From a bacterium (GTDB lineage Bacteria; UBA8248), in NCBI GenBank assembly GCA_022825065.1, contig JAJDYR010000045.1, forward strand, positions 1 to 64,000: a DNA stretch of 64,000 nucleotides. The letters run 5' to 3'. Position 1 is the first letter of the stretch, and every line of letters begins with the position of its first letter. The notes beneath the pieces were generated by a model. The model was not told where the DNA came from, ran no database searches, and saw only the letters and a list, made by a program, of their open reading frames with translations. The position numbers were made by a program, and so were the translations under genes. This document shows positions 16,816-25,698 of the stretch, piece by piece.

Positions 16816-17663
16816 GCGGGACTCGGTTTGATATGTGGAGTGAGCGTCTTCATCGCGCGCGCTGCGGTGGCCAGCGTCTCGGCGTAAGGCTCGTCTTTTC
16901 TTCTGAGTTCGAGCGCGAGCGTTCCCGCGTAGCCTTGAGCATCGAGCGCAGCGAAAAAGGAGGGCCACTCGAACGCGCCCTCGCCGGGAATCTGGTGCGT
17001 GTCGTTTCGTCCGTCGTTGTCGTGCAGGTGCGTTGCGGCGCAAAGGGGCGCGAGCCGCGCGACGGCGTTTTTGGTGTTTTCCCCTTCCGTGATGAGGGCG
17101 TGGCCGGTGTCGATGCAGATTCTGAGCCTCGGGTGATCGATGCGGGAGACGAAATCAGCGAGCGGCTCCGCGCAGCCCAGAGCCGAGGGGATGTTCTCGA
17201 GCGCCAGCACGGCGTCGGTCTCCTCCGCCACCGGGAGAAGCCGTTCGATGCTCGCCTCCAGCGCCTCGTAGGTGTCCCCGTCCCCCGCTCTTCCCGGCGC
17301 GCTCGGATGGAGCACGGCGATTCTCGCTCCCAGGGGGCGGAAGGCCCGCAGGGCGCTTGTCGTTTTCTGGAGCGCTTCTGCGCGCGCACCGGCGTCGGGA
17401 TCAGCGAGGGAGAGCCAGCGCCCTTGTCTTGCTTCACTCAGATCGGCGTAAAAAGGCGCATGAAAGCTGGATGCCGTGAGGGAGAGGTCCGCCAGCCAGT
17501 TTTTGAGGGCATCCAGCTTTGCCTCATCGCCCACATCGAAATTGGGCGTCATCGCCCATAGTTCGATTTTCGAGAAACCGGCGTCAGCCGCTTCTTTCAA
17601 GTGCTCGAAGCGGAGCGCCTCGTAGGCGAACAGATGCGCGGAGAGGGTGTAGTCGCGTGCCAA
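16812..17663 (-). CDS. Sugar-phosphate isomerase/epimerase-like TIM-barrel protein
   Basis: A 283-residue xylose-isomerase-like (AP endonuclease 2 family) barrel. Metal-site motifs are visible in order: FSKIELWA, FHAPF, AVLHPS, LALENIPS, ICIDTGHAL, THLHDNDGRNDTHQIPGEG and TLALELR. The HLHDNDG...H and the Glu/Asp/His pattern imply an active metal site. First gene of the seven-gene minus-strand operon; the start is TTG 17663 with AAGGA six bases upstream. Substrate unknown. Confidence 0.8.
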   Translation of the reverse strand: MARDYTLSAHLFAYEALRFEHLKEAADAGFSKIELWAMTPNFDVGDEAKLDALKNWLADLSLTASSFHAPFYADLSEARQGRWLSLADPDAGARAEALQKTTSALRAFRPLGARIAVLHPSAPGRAGDGDTYEALEASIERLLPVAEETDAVLALENIPSALGCAEPLADFVSRIDHPRLRICIDTGHALITEGENTKNAVARLAPLCAATHLHDNDGRNDTHQIPGEGAFEWPSFFAALDAQGYAGTLALELRRKDEPYAETLATAARAMKTLTPHIKPSPA

Positions 17664-17792
17664 GGGATTTCCTTCGGTGAGGGGGCGGTGAAGCGCGCTT
17701 GATGGGGCGCGATTATACGCCCTTCAAGATAAGAGCGGCAACGCGGGGGCGCATGCGGGGGTGTTGGAAAAGTCTTTCTTCTCAGGGGATAA

Positions 17793-17914
17793 AGGCAACC
17801 CCCCCTACCCCCCTTGTCAGGGGGGTAAAAAAAGGCGACGCCCCTCGCCGATGTGGTGGAGGGTTTGCTCTTTCTTACCCCCCTGACAAGGGGGGGTAGG
17901 GGGGGTTGCTCCTT
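17793..17914. repeat. C-run/G-run inverted-repeat element, subtype B, copy 2
   Basis: Flanked by outer arms GTGTTGGAAAAGTC (about 17761) and CTCAACAACCCC (about 17927), showing the nested arrangement. The rest of 17664-18114, the divergent promoter region between the kinase operon and the FadR-type regulator, shows no other recognised feature. Confidence 0.85.
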
Positions 17915-18114
17915 TGACAAAGGTTTCTCAACAACCCCATGCGCGCGGCTCACGAGATGAAAAATGTGCTCACACCTGTTGACAAGGGCGGGTGCGGGCT
18001 GGTAGTGGTCATACCATCTGACCAGGAAGTTTTCAGGTTGATAAATACAGTGATAATCCCCGTTCGGTTTCGTTCATCGCTCGGGATGGTTTGCGTCCCC
18101 AGGGAGGCGGTTTC

Positions 18115-18849
18115 TTGCTCAGGCCGGTGAGAAAAACGAGGCTTTACGAAGACGTGGTGGAGCAGATCCAGCGGCTCATCCGAAAGCGCAAGATCGCGCC
18201 CGGCGACAGGCTGCCCTCAGAACGCGAACTCGCGGCGACGCTCGGCATCGGGAGGCCTTCGGTACGAGAGGCCCTGCGCGCCCTCGACACCACGGGGCTG
18301 ATTGAAGTCAGGAGCGGGCAGGGCGCGTATCTCCGCAACCTCACGGTCGACCCCTATCTCGCCACGGTGCGCGAGAGCCTGGCCTTCCTGCTCGACGTGA
18401 AGGAAGACACCCTGCTCGAACTCTGGGAGGTGCGGCAGGGGCTGGAGGAGCAGATCGCGCGCCTGACGGCGGAGCGCCGGACGCAAGCGCAGATCGAGCG
18501 CCTGCGCGGCCACACCGAGGAGATGCGGAAGCGCATCGACAGGCCCGAAGCCTTCGTGCGCGCGGGCGTCGCCTGGCACCGCGCGCTCTGCGAGGCGGCG
18601 GAGAACGCCGTCCTGCGGACGGTCTGGGAGGCCATCGCGGGGCTGATCGAGAAGAGCCAGCGGCGGATCATCGGAACGCCCGGCCAGCCTGACGAGGCGC
18701 TGCGCCAGCACGAGAAGCTGCTTGCGGCGGTCGAAGCGGGCGAGCCCGAATGCGCCGCACTCGCCATGCGCGAGCACATGGCGGCCGAGGGCGCGCGGCT
18801 CAAAGAGGCGTTGGCCGTTTCGCGAAACGGAGGTGCAATGCGCGTCTGA
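18115..18849 (+). CDS. FadR/GntR-family transcription regulator (FCD domain)
   Basis: DNA-binding repressor or activator of about 244 residues. The N-terminal winged helix contains IAPGDRLPSERELAATLGIG and PSVREALRALDTTGLIEVR, and the all-helical FCD effector domain follows (LLELWEVRQGLEEQIARLTA ... FHR-equivalent WHRALCEAAEN ... LRQHEKLLAAVEAG), with potential metal-binding His residues. The start is TTG 18115 (GGGAGG seven bases upstream) or GTG 18127. It lies 95 nt upstream of the M24 gene in the same direction and probably controls the downstream catabolic genes; its ligand is likely a carboxylate from that pathway (inference). Confidence 0.88.
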   Translation: MLRPVRKTRLYEDVVEQIQRLIRKRKIAPGDRLPSERELAATLGIGRPSVREALRALDTTGLIEVRSGQGAYLRNLTVDPYLATVRESLAFLLDVKEDTLLELWEVRQGLEEQIARLTAERRTQAQIERLRGHTEEMRKRIDRPEAFVRAGVAWHRALCEAAENAVLRTVWEAIAGLIEKSQRRIIGTPGQPDEALRQHEKLLAAVEAGEPECAALAMREHMAAEGARLKEALAVSRNGGAMRV

Positions 18850-18944
18850 GGAGTAGCGGGCGCGCTTTATGGTTGGTCTGGATTCTGGACGTTTTTTACT
18901 GTCGTTTTTGTAACGCTTCACCCAAATTTCTAGGAGGAATTTTC

Positions 18945-20294
18945 ATGGTGGAAATGAGCAAACAGGGCATGCCGATGGACTTTCTGCAGAGAGAGCATTA
19001 CCAGTCCCCCCGGCGCGTCTTCAGCCAGACGGGCAGTGACTGGCAGCGCCGCGTCGACTTCGAGCAGATGCGCAAGGACAGGCTCGCCCGCGCCAAGGCG
19101 ATGATGGAAAAGCACGACATGGACGCCATCATCATGTACAAGGGCGAGAACATCCGCTACACCGCGTCGGTCTTCCAGGGCAACTGGAAGAACAACATCT
19201 TCATCCGCTACGCCGTGCTCTGCCGGGGAGCGGACACGCCGGTGCTCTTCGAGACGGCGGGTTCGGACTATGAGTGCGCCAAGATCGACGCGCCCTGGCT
19301 CGAGGGCAACATCCGCCCCGCCATCACCTGGAAGTGGTCCGAGACCGCCGAGCAGATGATGGTGAACCGCATGGCGGATTCTGTCATCGACGTTCTCAAG
19401 GAGAACAACATTCCGCTCAACGGCCGTATCGGCATCGACATCATGGACATGCAGGCCTACAGCGCCTTCACCGAGAAGGGCGTGAACCTGGTGAACGCGT
19501 GGCCGGCGATGAGCGAGGCGCGCGTCATCAAGACGCCCGAGGAGATCGAGTGCCTGAAGATCAGCTCGACCATCGGCGACACCTGCATGTGGAAGATCAG
19601 GAACGAGTGGCTCAAGCCCGGCATCCGCGAGTGCGACCTCACCGCGTGGGTGAACAACCTCCTCTATGAAGAGGGCTTCGACTTCGTCTACGACATCATC
19701 GTCGCCTCGGGCGGCAACACCAGCCCCTACCGCCGCTGGCACACCGACAAGATGATCAGGGACGGCGACCTCGTCGTCGTCGACATCAACGCCATCGGCC
19801 CGGGCGGCTACTTCGTCGACTACGTGCGCTGCTTCAAGTGCGGCGGCGGCTGGACGAAGAAGGAAAAAGAGCTCTACCGGGAGGTCTACGACACGATGTA
19901 CGCGGGCATGACCCAACTCGTGCCGGGCAAGACGTCCAAGGACGTGGCCGAGCAGTTCCCCGTCTACGCCGATGACAAGTACGGCACGGTGACGCTCCAG
20001 CAGTTCGCGCACTCCATCGGCTTGGACCTCTACGAGGGCATGTGGATCAGCCGCGCCTACAGCCTGGATTACCCGGTCGAGATCAAGGAGAACATGTACT
20101 TCGCCATCGAGACGTTCGCCGGCCATCCGGGACTCCCCCAGACGGTGCGCCTGGAAGAGAACGTGCTCGTCGGCCCCGACGGCCCCGTCGTCTTCACGGG
20201 TTCCTCGCACTACGACGAGTGCATCGAGGATTCGCCCTACTTCGACTTCTCGGCGAAGTCGCGCGGCGAGCCCCGCTTCGAGTTGCCCGAATAG
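18945..20294 (+). CDS. M24-family (Xaa-Pro aminopeptidase/creatinase fold) hydrolase
   Basis: Pita-bread-fold enzyme, 449 residues, with strong TAGGAGGAATTTT upstream of ATG 18945. The N-terminal creatinase-type domain (IIMYKGENIRYTASVFQGNW) precedes the M24 domain, whose five metal ligands all appear present: VVVDINAIGPGG and VDYVR (two Asp), FAHSIGLDLY (His), FAIETFAGHPG and RLEENVLVG (two Glu). It is therefore likely a dimetal enzyme rather than a metal-free creatinase. DMSP lyase DddP belongs to the same superfamily and is of similar size, but assignment to peptidase, DddP-type lyase or another activity is not possible by eye. Confidence 0.85.
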   Translation: MVEMSKQGMPMDFLQREHYQSPRRVFSQTGSDWQRRVDFEQMRKDRLARAKAMMEKHDMDAIIMYKGENIRYTASVFQGNWKNNIFIRYAVLCRGADTPVLFETAGSDYECAKIDAPWLEGNIRPAITWKWSETAEQMMVNRMADSVIDVLKENNIPLNGRIGIDIMDMQAYSAFTEKGVNLVNAWPAMSEARVIKTPEEIECLKISSTIGDTCMWKIRNEWLKPGIRECDLTAWVNNLLYEEGFDFVYDIIVASGGNTSPYRRWHTDKMIRDGDLVVVDINAIGPGGYFVDYVRCFKCGGGWTKKEKELYREVYDTMYAGMTQLVPGKTSKDVAEQFPVYADDKYGTVTLQQFAHSIGLDLYEGMWISRAYSLDYPVEIKENMYFAIETFAGHPGLPQTVRLEENVLVGPDGPVVFTGSSHYDECIEDSPYFDFSAKSRGEPRFELPE

Positions 20295-20408
20295 CGGTTG
20301 TCGCCTCCCGTCCGTGTCCCCGCCGCCTGGGGCGCGGGCGGGAGCGTTTTTCATATTCGCAGTGCAGGGGAAATCGCCTCCCGAAAAGGCGAATAGGAGA
20401 ATCATGAG

Positions 20409-21629
20409 ATGAGCGAACCCTGGAACACCGATATGTGGTTCACCAGCCCGTGGAACTTCGAGGGCGAGGTGACCTCCGGCATCAATTTCGACCCCAACCC
20501 CAAGATCCACGACGTGACGCTCCGGGACGGCGAGCAGCAGGCGGGCGTCATGTTCAACAAGGACGAGAAGATCCGCATCGCCGAAGCCCTGGCCGAGACG
20601 GGCGTGCACCGCATCGAGGCCGGTATGCCGGTGGTCTCGCCGTCTGACGAAGCGGCGATCCGCGAGATCGTCAAGCGCTTGGAAGGCACGGACACCGAGG
20701 TGTTCAGCTTCGCGCGCTGCATGGCGGACGACGTGAAGCGCTCCGCAGACACGGGCGTCAAGGGCGTCGTGATGGAAGTGCCGAGCTCCACGCACATGAT
20801 CGAGCGCGCCTACAAGTGGGAACTGGATAAAGCCATCGACACCTCCGTCAAGGCCACGCAGGTGGCGAAGGAATGCGGCCTCTACACCGTGTTCTTCCCC
20901 ATCGATTTCTCCCGCGCCCCGCTCGACTGGGTGCTGGGCCTGTTAAAGAAAGTAGCGACCGAGGGTCACATGGACGCGCTGGCTATCGTCGACACGTTCG
21001 GCGTGCTCAGCCCGCACACCGTGCCCTACGTCATCAAGAAGATGCGTGAGGTCTTCCCGGACGAGCCCTTCGAGCCCCACTTCCACGACGATTACGGGAT
21101 GGGCGTGGCGAATACGCTCATGGCGATGGCCGAGGGCTGCCAGGTGGCGCAGACTTCCGTGAGCGGCATCGGCGAGCGCGCGGGCAACGCAGCGTATGAG
21201 GAACTCGCTCTCGCCATGCTCACCATGTACGACGTGGACATGGGTCTCAAGACCGAGAAGTTCACCGAGGTCTCGCGCCTCGTGCAGGAGTGCGGGCGCA
21301 TCAGCCTGGCGCCCAACCGCTGCGTGGTGGGCGACAACCTCTACGATATCGAGAGCGGCATCATCGTGAGCTGGCTCAAGAACTGCGAGAAGGACTTCCC
21401 GACGGAACTCGTGCCCTTCCGCGCCGGCCTCGTCGGACAGAGCGAACCCGAGCCCGTCATCGGCAAGGGAAGCGGCATCGACTCCATCAACCTCTTCCTG
21501 GAGCAGTTGGGCATCACGGCGTCGGAAGAAGAGAAGATGGCGCTCCTGATGGACGTGAAGGAGAAATCCCTGAGCCTCCATCGCCTGCTCACGATGGACG
21601 AGTTCAAGGAACTGGCGGGCGCGAAGTAG
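20409..21629 (+). CDS. DRE-TIM metallolyase (HMGL/isopropylmalate-synthase-like)
   Basis: A 406-residue TIM barrel of the HMG-CoA lyase / 2-isopropylmalate synthase / homocitrate synthase superfamily. The signature residues are HDVTLRDGEQQAG (catalytic Arg, Asp), the HFHDDYGMGVAN metal ligands and SGIGERAGNAAYEE. The C-terminal regulatory domain of leucine-pathway IPMS is missing, so a biosynthetic leucine role is unlikely. It follows the M24 gene by 114 nt and is followed by a 28-bp palindrome ending in T residues. It may condense or cleave an acyl-CoA/keto-acid intermediate of the neighbouring pathway (inference). Confidence 0.85.
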   Translation: MSEPWNTDMWFTSPWNFEGEVTSGINFDPNPKIHDVTLRDGEQQAGVMFNKDEKIRIAEALAETGVHRIEAGMPVVSPSDEAAIREIVKRLEGTDTEVFSFARCMADDVKRSADTGVKGVVMEVPSSTHMIERAYKWELDKAIDTSVKATQVAKECGLYTVFFPIDFSRAPLDWVLGLLKKVATEGHMDALAIVDTFGVLSPHTVPYVIKKMREVFPDEPFEPHFHDDYGMGVANTLMAMAEGCQVAQTSVSGIGERAGNAAYEELALAMLTMYDVDMGLKTEKFTEVSRLVQECGRISLAPNRCVVGDNLYDIESGIIVSWLKNCEKDFPTELVPFRAGLVGQSEPEPVIGKGSGIDSINLFLEQLGITASEEEKMALLMDVKEKSLSLHRLLTMDEFKELAGAK

Positions 21630-21685
21630 GTTTCCCGCTTCCATATAACGGGGTGGATGGACGCCGCCCCGATTGTCTCTCATCC

Positions 21686-21713
21686 GTAGGGGCCGTTCGC
21701 GAACGGCCCCTAC
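21686..21713. repeat. 28-bp perfect palindrome followed by GTTTTTAG
   Basis: GTAGGGGCCGTTCG plus its exact reverse complement. The following T-run means this copy could act as a terminator for the metallolyase gene. Confidence 0.8.
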
Positions 21714-21735
21714 GTTTTTAGTGTCGTTCTATCCT

Positions 21736-21763
21736 GTAGGGACAGGTCGCGACCTGTCCCTAC
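21736..21763. repeat. 28-bp perfect palindrome (GTAGGGACAGGTCG type)
   Basis: Identical to 9638-9665; only 22 nt from the preceding palindrome. Confidence 0.85.
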
Positions 21764-21868
21764 CAAGGCATCGCGGTTTTGATCGTCATTCCGGCGGACA
21801 TTGCCCTTGAGCAGCATCGCCAACCAACGAGAGAGAAGAAAACCACTCCCACCTTGTCCGGGGACAAA

Positions 21869-21990
21869 AGCAACCCCCCCTACCCCCCCTTGACAGGGGG
21901 GTAAGAAAGAGCAACCCCTCTACCACAGCGGCGGCGGGGTTTTGGTTTTTTTTACCCCCCTGTCAAGGGGGGGTAGGGGGGGGTGCCTTT
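21869..21990. repeat. C-run/G-run inverted-repeat element, subtype B, copy 3
   Basis: Both arms are complete; the core carries GGCGGGGTTTTGG in place of the usual GGCGGTGGG. Located in the 551-nt gap between the metallolyase and racemase-like genes, which holds nothing else besides the two palindromes. Confidence 0.85.
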
Positions 21991-22180
21991 CATGCAGGGG
22001 TTGTTTGACCCTCCCTCCCCGGTCGGGTCAAACCCTCGATACGGCGCGCGAGCGCGCCTACTCGGGATGAGGGTGAAGTTTCGTCGCGGGACGTGTTGCG
22101 GGCGATGGACTTGTCATCCCTCCTTCCTTTATCATCTCCCCATCGAACAGATTCCGACTCCCCGCACCGGAGGACATCCC

Positions 22181-22903
22181 ATGACGGATTGGAAGAAAAA
22201 GCTCGGCTTCATCGTCCCATCCTGGAATACGGTGATGGAGTACGAATGCCAGCGCATGGCGCCTGCGGGCGTATCGGTCCACTTCACGCGCATTGCGCAC
22301 ACCGACGACGAGGAGGAAACCCTCCTGCACATGATCGAGGTGGTGCCCGAACTCGCCGACCTGCTCGGCCACGCGAGCCTCGACGCCATCTGCTTCGGCT
22401 GCACCGGCGGCAGCTTCGTGCGCCCGGGCATGGATGAGGACATCATCGCGGTCATCGAGGAGCGGACGGGCATCCCCGCCACGACGACCTCCACCGCCCT
22501 CACCGAGGCCATGCGCGAGATGGGCGTCGCCAGGGTCGCGCTCGCCTCGCCCTATCCGCAGTGGCTGAACGAGCGGCTCACCACTTTCCTGAAAGATAAA
22601 GGGATCGAGGTGGTGGCCGAGCGGGGCCAGAACGTCGAGTGCCCCGCCTTCCTGCCGCCCGAGAACTCGGAAGCCCTGGCGCGCGAGGTGGATTGCGCGG
22701 AGGCGGACGGGGTCTTCATCAGCTGCACGAACTTCCGCTCGCTCGAATCGGTCGATAAGCTGGAAGCCGCGCTCGGTAAGCCCGTGCTCACGAGCAACAC
22801 CACGGCCATGTGGCACACGCTCCAAAAGGCAGGTTTCGACGAAGCTGCCACCGCCGGCGGCGCGCTCATGCGCGAGCATCTGGCGCCCGCCCGCCGCGCT
22901 TGA
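22181..22903 (+). CDS. Asp/Glu racemase superfamily enzyme, maleate isomerase / arylmalonate decarboxylase-like
   Basis: A 240-residue cytosolic enzyme. The two catalytic cysteines typical of the superfamily appear in IVPSWNTVMEYE...ICFGCTGGSF and FISCTNFRSLE, and the KLGFIVPSWNTVMEYE start is that of maleate cis-trans isomerases. Start ATG 22181 has GGAGG 7-8 bases upstream; the frame is open further upstream, but only through repeat sequence. It lies seven bases before the alpha/beta hydrolase gene, so the two are one operon. A decarboxylase or racemase activity is equally possible. Confidence 0.82.
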   Translation: MTDWKKKLGFIVPSWNTVMEYECQRMAPAGVSVHFTRIAHTDDEEETLLHMIEVVPELADLLGHASLDAICFGCTGGSFVRPGMDEDIIAVIEERTGIPATTTSTALTEAMREMGVARVALASPYPQWLNERLTTFLKDKGIEVVAERGQNVECPAFLPPENSEALAREVDCAEADGVFISCTNFRSLESVDKLEAALGKPVLTSNTTAMWHTLQKAGFDEAATAGGALMREHLAPARRA

Positions 22904-22910
22904 GGACCGG

Positions 22911-24074
22911 ATGAGCGACAGGAGCCGCCGCGGCCAGCAGTGGGTGACGGAGGAGTTCTACAAGGTTCACGACGTCTACGCCTTCCGCTCGGTGATGTAC
23001 GTGGAGTGGGGCTTCCGGCCCGCCGACGTGCGGAGGACCACAGAGCGCATCAAGTTGCCCGGCTCCGTGCCCAAGGAGTGGGCGCGAACCGCCTCTCAGG
23101 AAGAAGCGCTCGCGCGCGAGGCCGAGGCGGCGGGCCACCGTGAATCGGCGGCGGAGTTCTACCACCGCGCGGCGCTCTATTACGGCCCCGCCTGCGGCGT
23201 CATCCACAAGAACACGCCGCAGAAGCTCGAACTCTACGCGAAGATGATCGCCTGCTACGAGAAGTTCATCGAGCTTTTCGATGAGGCGCCCGTCGAGCGC
23301 GTGGAGATTCCCTTCGAGAACGGGAAGATGATTCCGGGCATTCTTCAGACCGTGCCGGGTGTTCCGAACGCCCCATGCGTCATCATCGTGCCGGGGATGG
23401 ACACCATCAAGGAGTTTCTCCCCAACCCCTACCACAACCACTTCAGGCGGCGCGGCCTCGCCACGCTCAGCATCGACGGCCCGGGGCAGGGGGAGAGCAA
23501 CACGCGCGAGACATGGGTGACGCTGGACAACTTCGAGCGCGCGGGTTCCGCCGCCATCGACTATCTCGAATCACGCCCCGAGGTGGACGGCGAACGAATC
23601 GGCCTCTACGGCTGGAGCATGGGCAGCTACTGGGGGCCGCGCGTGGCGGCGCACGATAAGCGCCTCAAGGCCTGCGTGGGCGCGATGGGCGTGTATCTCC
23701 AGAAGGACTCCATTTTCAAGGGCGGAAAGCCCGCCTACCGCGCGAATTATATGTACATGTCCAACATCCATGACGAGGACGAGTTCGACGCCATGGCGGA
23801 GCAGATGACGCTCGAGCATATCGCGGGCGACATCAAGTGTCCCACGCTTCTGGCGATGGGCGAGTTCGACGAGCTGTGCCCGCTGGAAGACGCCGAGCGG
23901 CTCTTCGACCTCCTGGGCGGCCCGAAGGAGCTTTGGGTCTATGAGAACGAGGCCCACACCATGGGCGGACGCCTGCCCGATTTCTACCTCATGGTGGCCG
24001 ACTGGCTGCGCGACGCCATAGGCGGCAAGTTCAGTCCCGACCACGCCGTGCGCCGCTTCTTCGAGGCAAGGTGA
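22911..24074 (+). CDS. Alpha/beta hydrolase, 2,6-dihydroxypseudooxynicotine hydrolase-like (C-C bond hydrolase type)
   Basis: A 387-residue hydrolase with a helical N-terminal extension (about 130 residues) and a core alpha/beta fold. Nucleophile elbow GLYGWSMGSYWGP; oxyanion region VIIVPGMDT; acid in MGEFDELCPLEDA; and His in YENEAHTMGG. The extended N-terminus and this motif set match FrsA-like and dihydroxypseudooxynicotine hydrolases. Following the maleate-isomerase-like gene by seven bases, it suggests cleavage of a ring-derived or acyl substrate. Palindromic repeats follow its stop. Confidence 0.82.
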   Translation: MSDRSRRGQQWVTEEFYKVHDVYAFRSVMYVEWGFRPADVRRTTERIKLPGSVPKEWARTASQEEALAREAEAAGHRESAAEFYHRAALYYGPACGVIHKNTPQKLELYAKMIACYEKFIELFDEAPVERVEIPFENGKMIPGILQTVPGVPNAPCVIIVPGMDTIKEFLPNPYHNHFRRRGLATLSIDGPGQGESNTRETWVTLDNFERAGSAAIDYLESRPEVDGERIGLYGWSMGSYWGPRVAAHDKRLKACVGAMGVYLQKDSIFKGGKPAYRANYMYMSNIHDEDEFDAMAEQMTLEHIAGDIKCPTLLAMGEFDELCPLEDAERLFDLLGGPKELWVYENEAHTMGGRLPDFYLMVADWLRDAIGGKFSPDHAVRRFFEAR

Positions 24075-24172
24075 GGGGAAGCCCGTCGGCAAGATGAGAA
24101 CATGAGTCATCACTCCGGCGGATGCCGAAATCCGGAGGCCGCGTATTTTCAGGGAAGGCGGCCTTTGGTTTC

Positions 24173-24200
24173 GTAGGGACAGGTCGCGACCTGTCCCTAC
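24173..24200. repeat. 28-bp perfect palindrome (GTAGGGACAGGTCG type)
   Basis: Third identical copy. A degenerate relative with GGGCGGACCCATGTGTCCGC follows at about 24295-24316. Confidence 0.85.
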
Positions 24201-24329
24201 CGTTGCGTTCCCCTGCCGTTAAGGCTCTTGGAGAGGCGAGAAACCCATCCGCCTTGGTCCGCTGCGCCTCGCATCGAACGCGGCATCCCGTAGGGGCGGA
24301 CCCATGTGTCCGCCCTCGTCATCAACTGG

Positions 24330-24480
24330 AAAACCAACCCCCCCTACCCCCCCTTGACAGGGGGGTATGAAAAGGCGACGCCCGCTGTTGGTAAGGAGGC
24401 TTTTGTTTTTTCTTGCCCCTTGTCAGTGGGGTTTTCTTTTTTTACCCCTCTGTCAAGGGGGGGTAGGGGGGGTTGCTCCT
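24330..24480. repeat. C-run/G-run inverted-repeat element, subtype B, copy 4 (with inner insertion)
   Basis: Longer than other subtype-B copies because an extra partial arm (CCCCTTGTCAGTGGGG) is inserted near its right end. Followed by GGCTTTTTCAACAGCCCC, the outer arm, at about 24487. Confidence 0.82.
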
Positions 24481-24621
24481 CTGGCAAGGGCTTTTTCAAC
24501 AGCCCCGGAAAAAAGGGCTTTCTCCGGCCGCGCTTTTCCTGATGGCTTTGATGCCGTATTCTTGGGCCTTTGCGATTCCCATTTTTCCAAAACGTAACCT
24601 CATGTTCCGACGGAGAAATTC

Positions 24622-25650
24622 ATGAAAGCGGCTTTGCTTGAAAAAACGCGGGTGATGAGCGTGGGGGATCAGCCCGACCCCGGCCTGCCCGCCGACCACG
24701 CGCTGGTGCGGGTGGCGACCTCGGCCATCTGCGGCACCGACGTATCCATCTGGGCGGGGAAGATGCCCGCGCGCATCCCGCTCATCCCCGGCCATGAGTG
24801 CACGGGCACGGTGGAGGGGGTCGGCGAGAGCGTCACGCGCCTGAAAGTCGGCGACCGGGTGGTGCTGAACCCGCTTTCGAGTTGCGGGACGTGCTTCTAC
24901 TGCGTGCGCGGGCTGACGAACATCTGCCTGCACGGCGGCCTGAGAGGTCGCGAGGTGCCGGGCACTTTTGCTGAGTACATCGCCGTGCGCGAGACCGAAG
25001 CGTTCGCCTTTCCCGAACAAGTGAGCTTCGCCGCTGCGACGAACTTCGTGGGTCTTTACACGGTCGTCTACAGCCAGAGGAAAGCGCCCTATATCGCGGG
25101 TTCGCGCGTTGCGGTTCTCGGGCAGGGGAGCAGCGGCCTGCTCCATACGCAGTTGGCGAAGGTCTCGGGTGCTGCGTCCGTCATCGCCGTGACGAGGAGC
25201 AAGTGGAAGCTCGAGGTGGCGAAGGAAATGGGCGCGGATGAAATCGTGCCCGCCGGCGAGGTGGACCCCGTCGAGGCCGTGCGCGACCTCACCGACGGCC
25301 TGGGCGCCGACATCGTCATCGAAACTGCCGGAGCCGCCGAAACCATGGTGCAGGCCTACGACATGGTGCGGCCCGGCGGCGCGATTCTCCAGTTCGGCAT
25401 CGGGCCGACCGCGGTCGACGGGGTGCCGGGCCAGGCCTATTACTTCAAGGACCTGACCGTCATCGGCTCGCGCGCGGGCCTGCCGGAGGATTTCGAGAGC
25501 GCCATCCGCCTGGTGGCGACCGGGCAAATCGACCTGGAGCCCCTCGTCACCCACCACTTCGCACTCGATGAGATTCAGGCGGGCTTCGAATTCGTCGACG
25601 CGGGCGGAGACGGCGGCACGCTCCGGGCGGTGATTGAGATAGCGAACTGA
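24622..25650 (+). CDS. Zinc-dependent medium-chain alcohol dehydrogenase
   Basis: A 342-residue MDR oxidoreductase. Catalytic zinc site: ICGTD and GHECTGTVEGVG. Structural zinc lobe: SCGTCFYCVRGLTNIC, with four cysteines. Rossmann motif VLGQGSSGLLHTQLAKVSGA. The closest general pattern is that of threonine/sorbitol dehydrogenase-like enzymes. ATG 24622 has GGAG eight bases upstream. The two bicupin genes follow in the same direction, with 48-nt gaps each, so the three probably form one transcript. The alcohol substrate is unknown. Confidence 0.88.
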   Translation: MKAALLEKTRVMSVGDQPDPGLPADHALVRVATSAICGTDVSIWAGKMPARIPLIPGHECTGTVEGVGESVTRLKVGDRVVLNPLSSCGTCFYCVRGLTNICLHGGLRGREVPGTFAEYIAVRETEAFAFPEQVSFAAATNFVGLYTVVYSQRKAPYIAGSRVAVLGQGSSGLLHTQLAKVSGAASVIAVTRSKWKLEVAKEMGADEIVPAGEVDPVEAVRDLTDGLGADIVIETAGAAETMVQAYDMVRPGGAILQFGIGPTAVDGVPGQAYYFKDLTVIGSRAGLPEDFESAIRLVATGQIDLEPLVTHHFALDEIQAGFEFVDAGGDGGTLRAVIEIAN

Positions 25651-25698
25651 CTCCCGCAGACCACCGCGGGCTTGACTCCAGCAGACAAGGAGGCCGTC

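Noticed and set aside
16816-17043. A longer start for the AmgK-like kinase
   Set aside because: The extension is only antisense-like sequence overlapping the TIM-barrel gene on the same strand in another frame; ATG 16815 with ATGA coupling is better.
18945-20294. Naming the M24 enzyme as DMSP lyase DddP
   Set aside because: Fold, size and metal ligands are compatible, but the residues that set DddP apart could not be verified by eye.
18930-20795. A 621-codon minus-strand open frame
   Set aside because: Opposite strand of the M24 and metallolyase genes; composition typical of a high-GC shadow frame and no domain.
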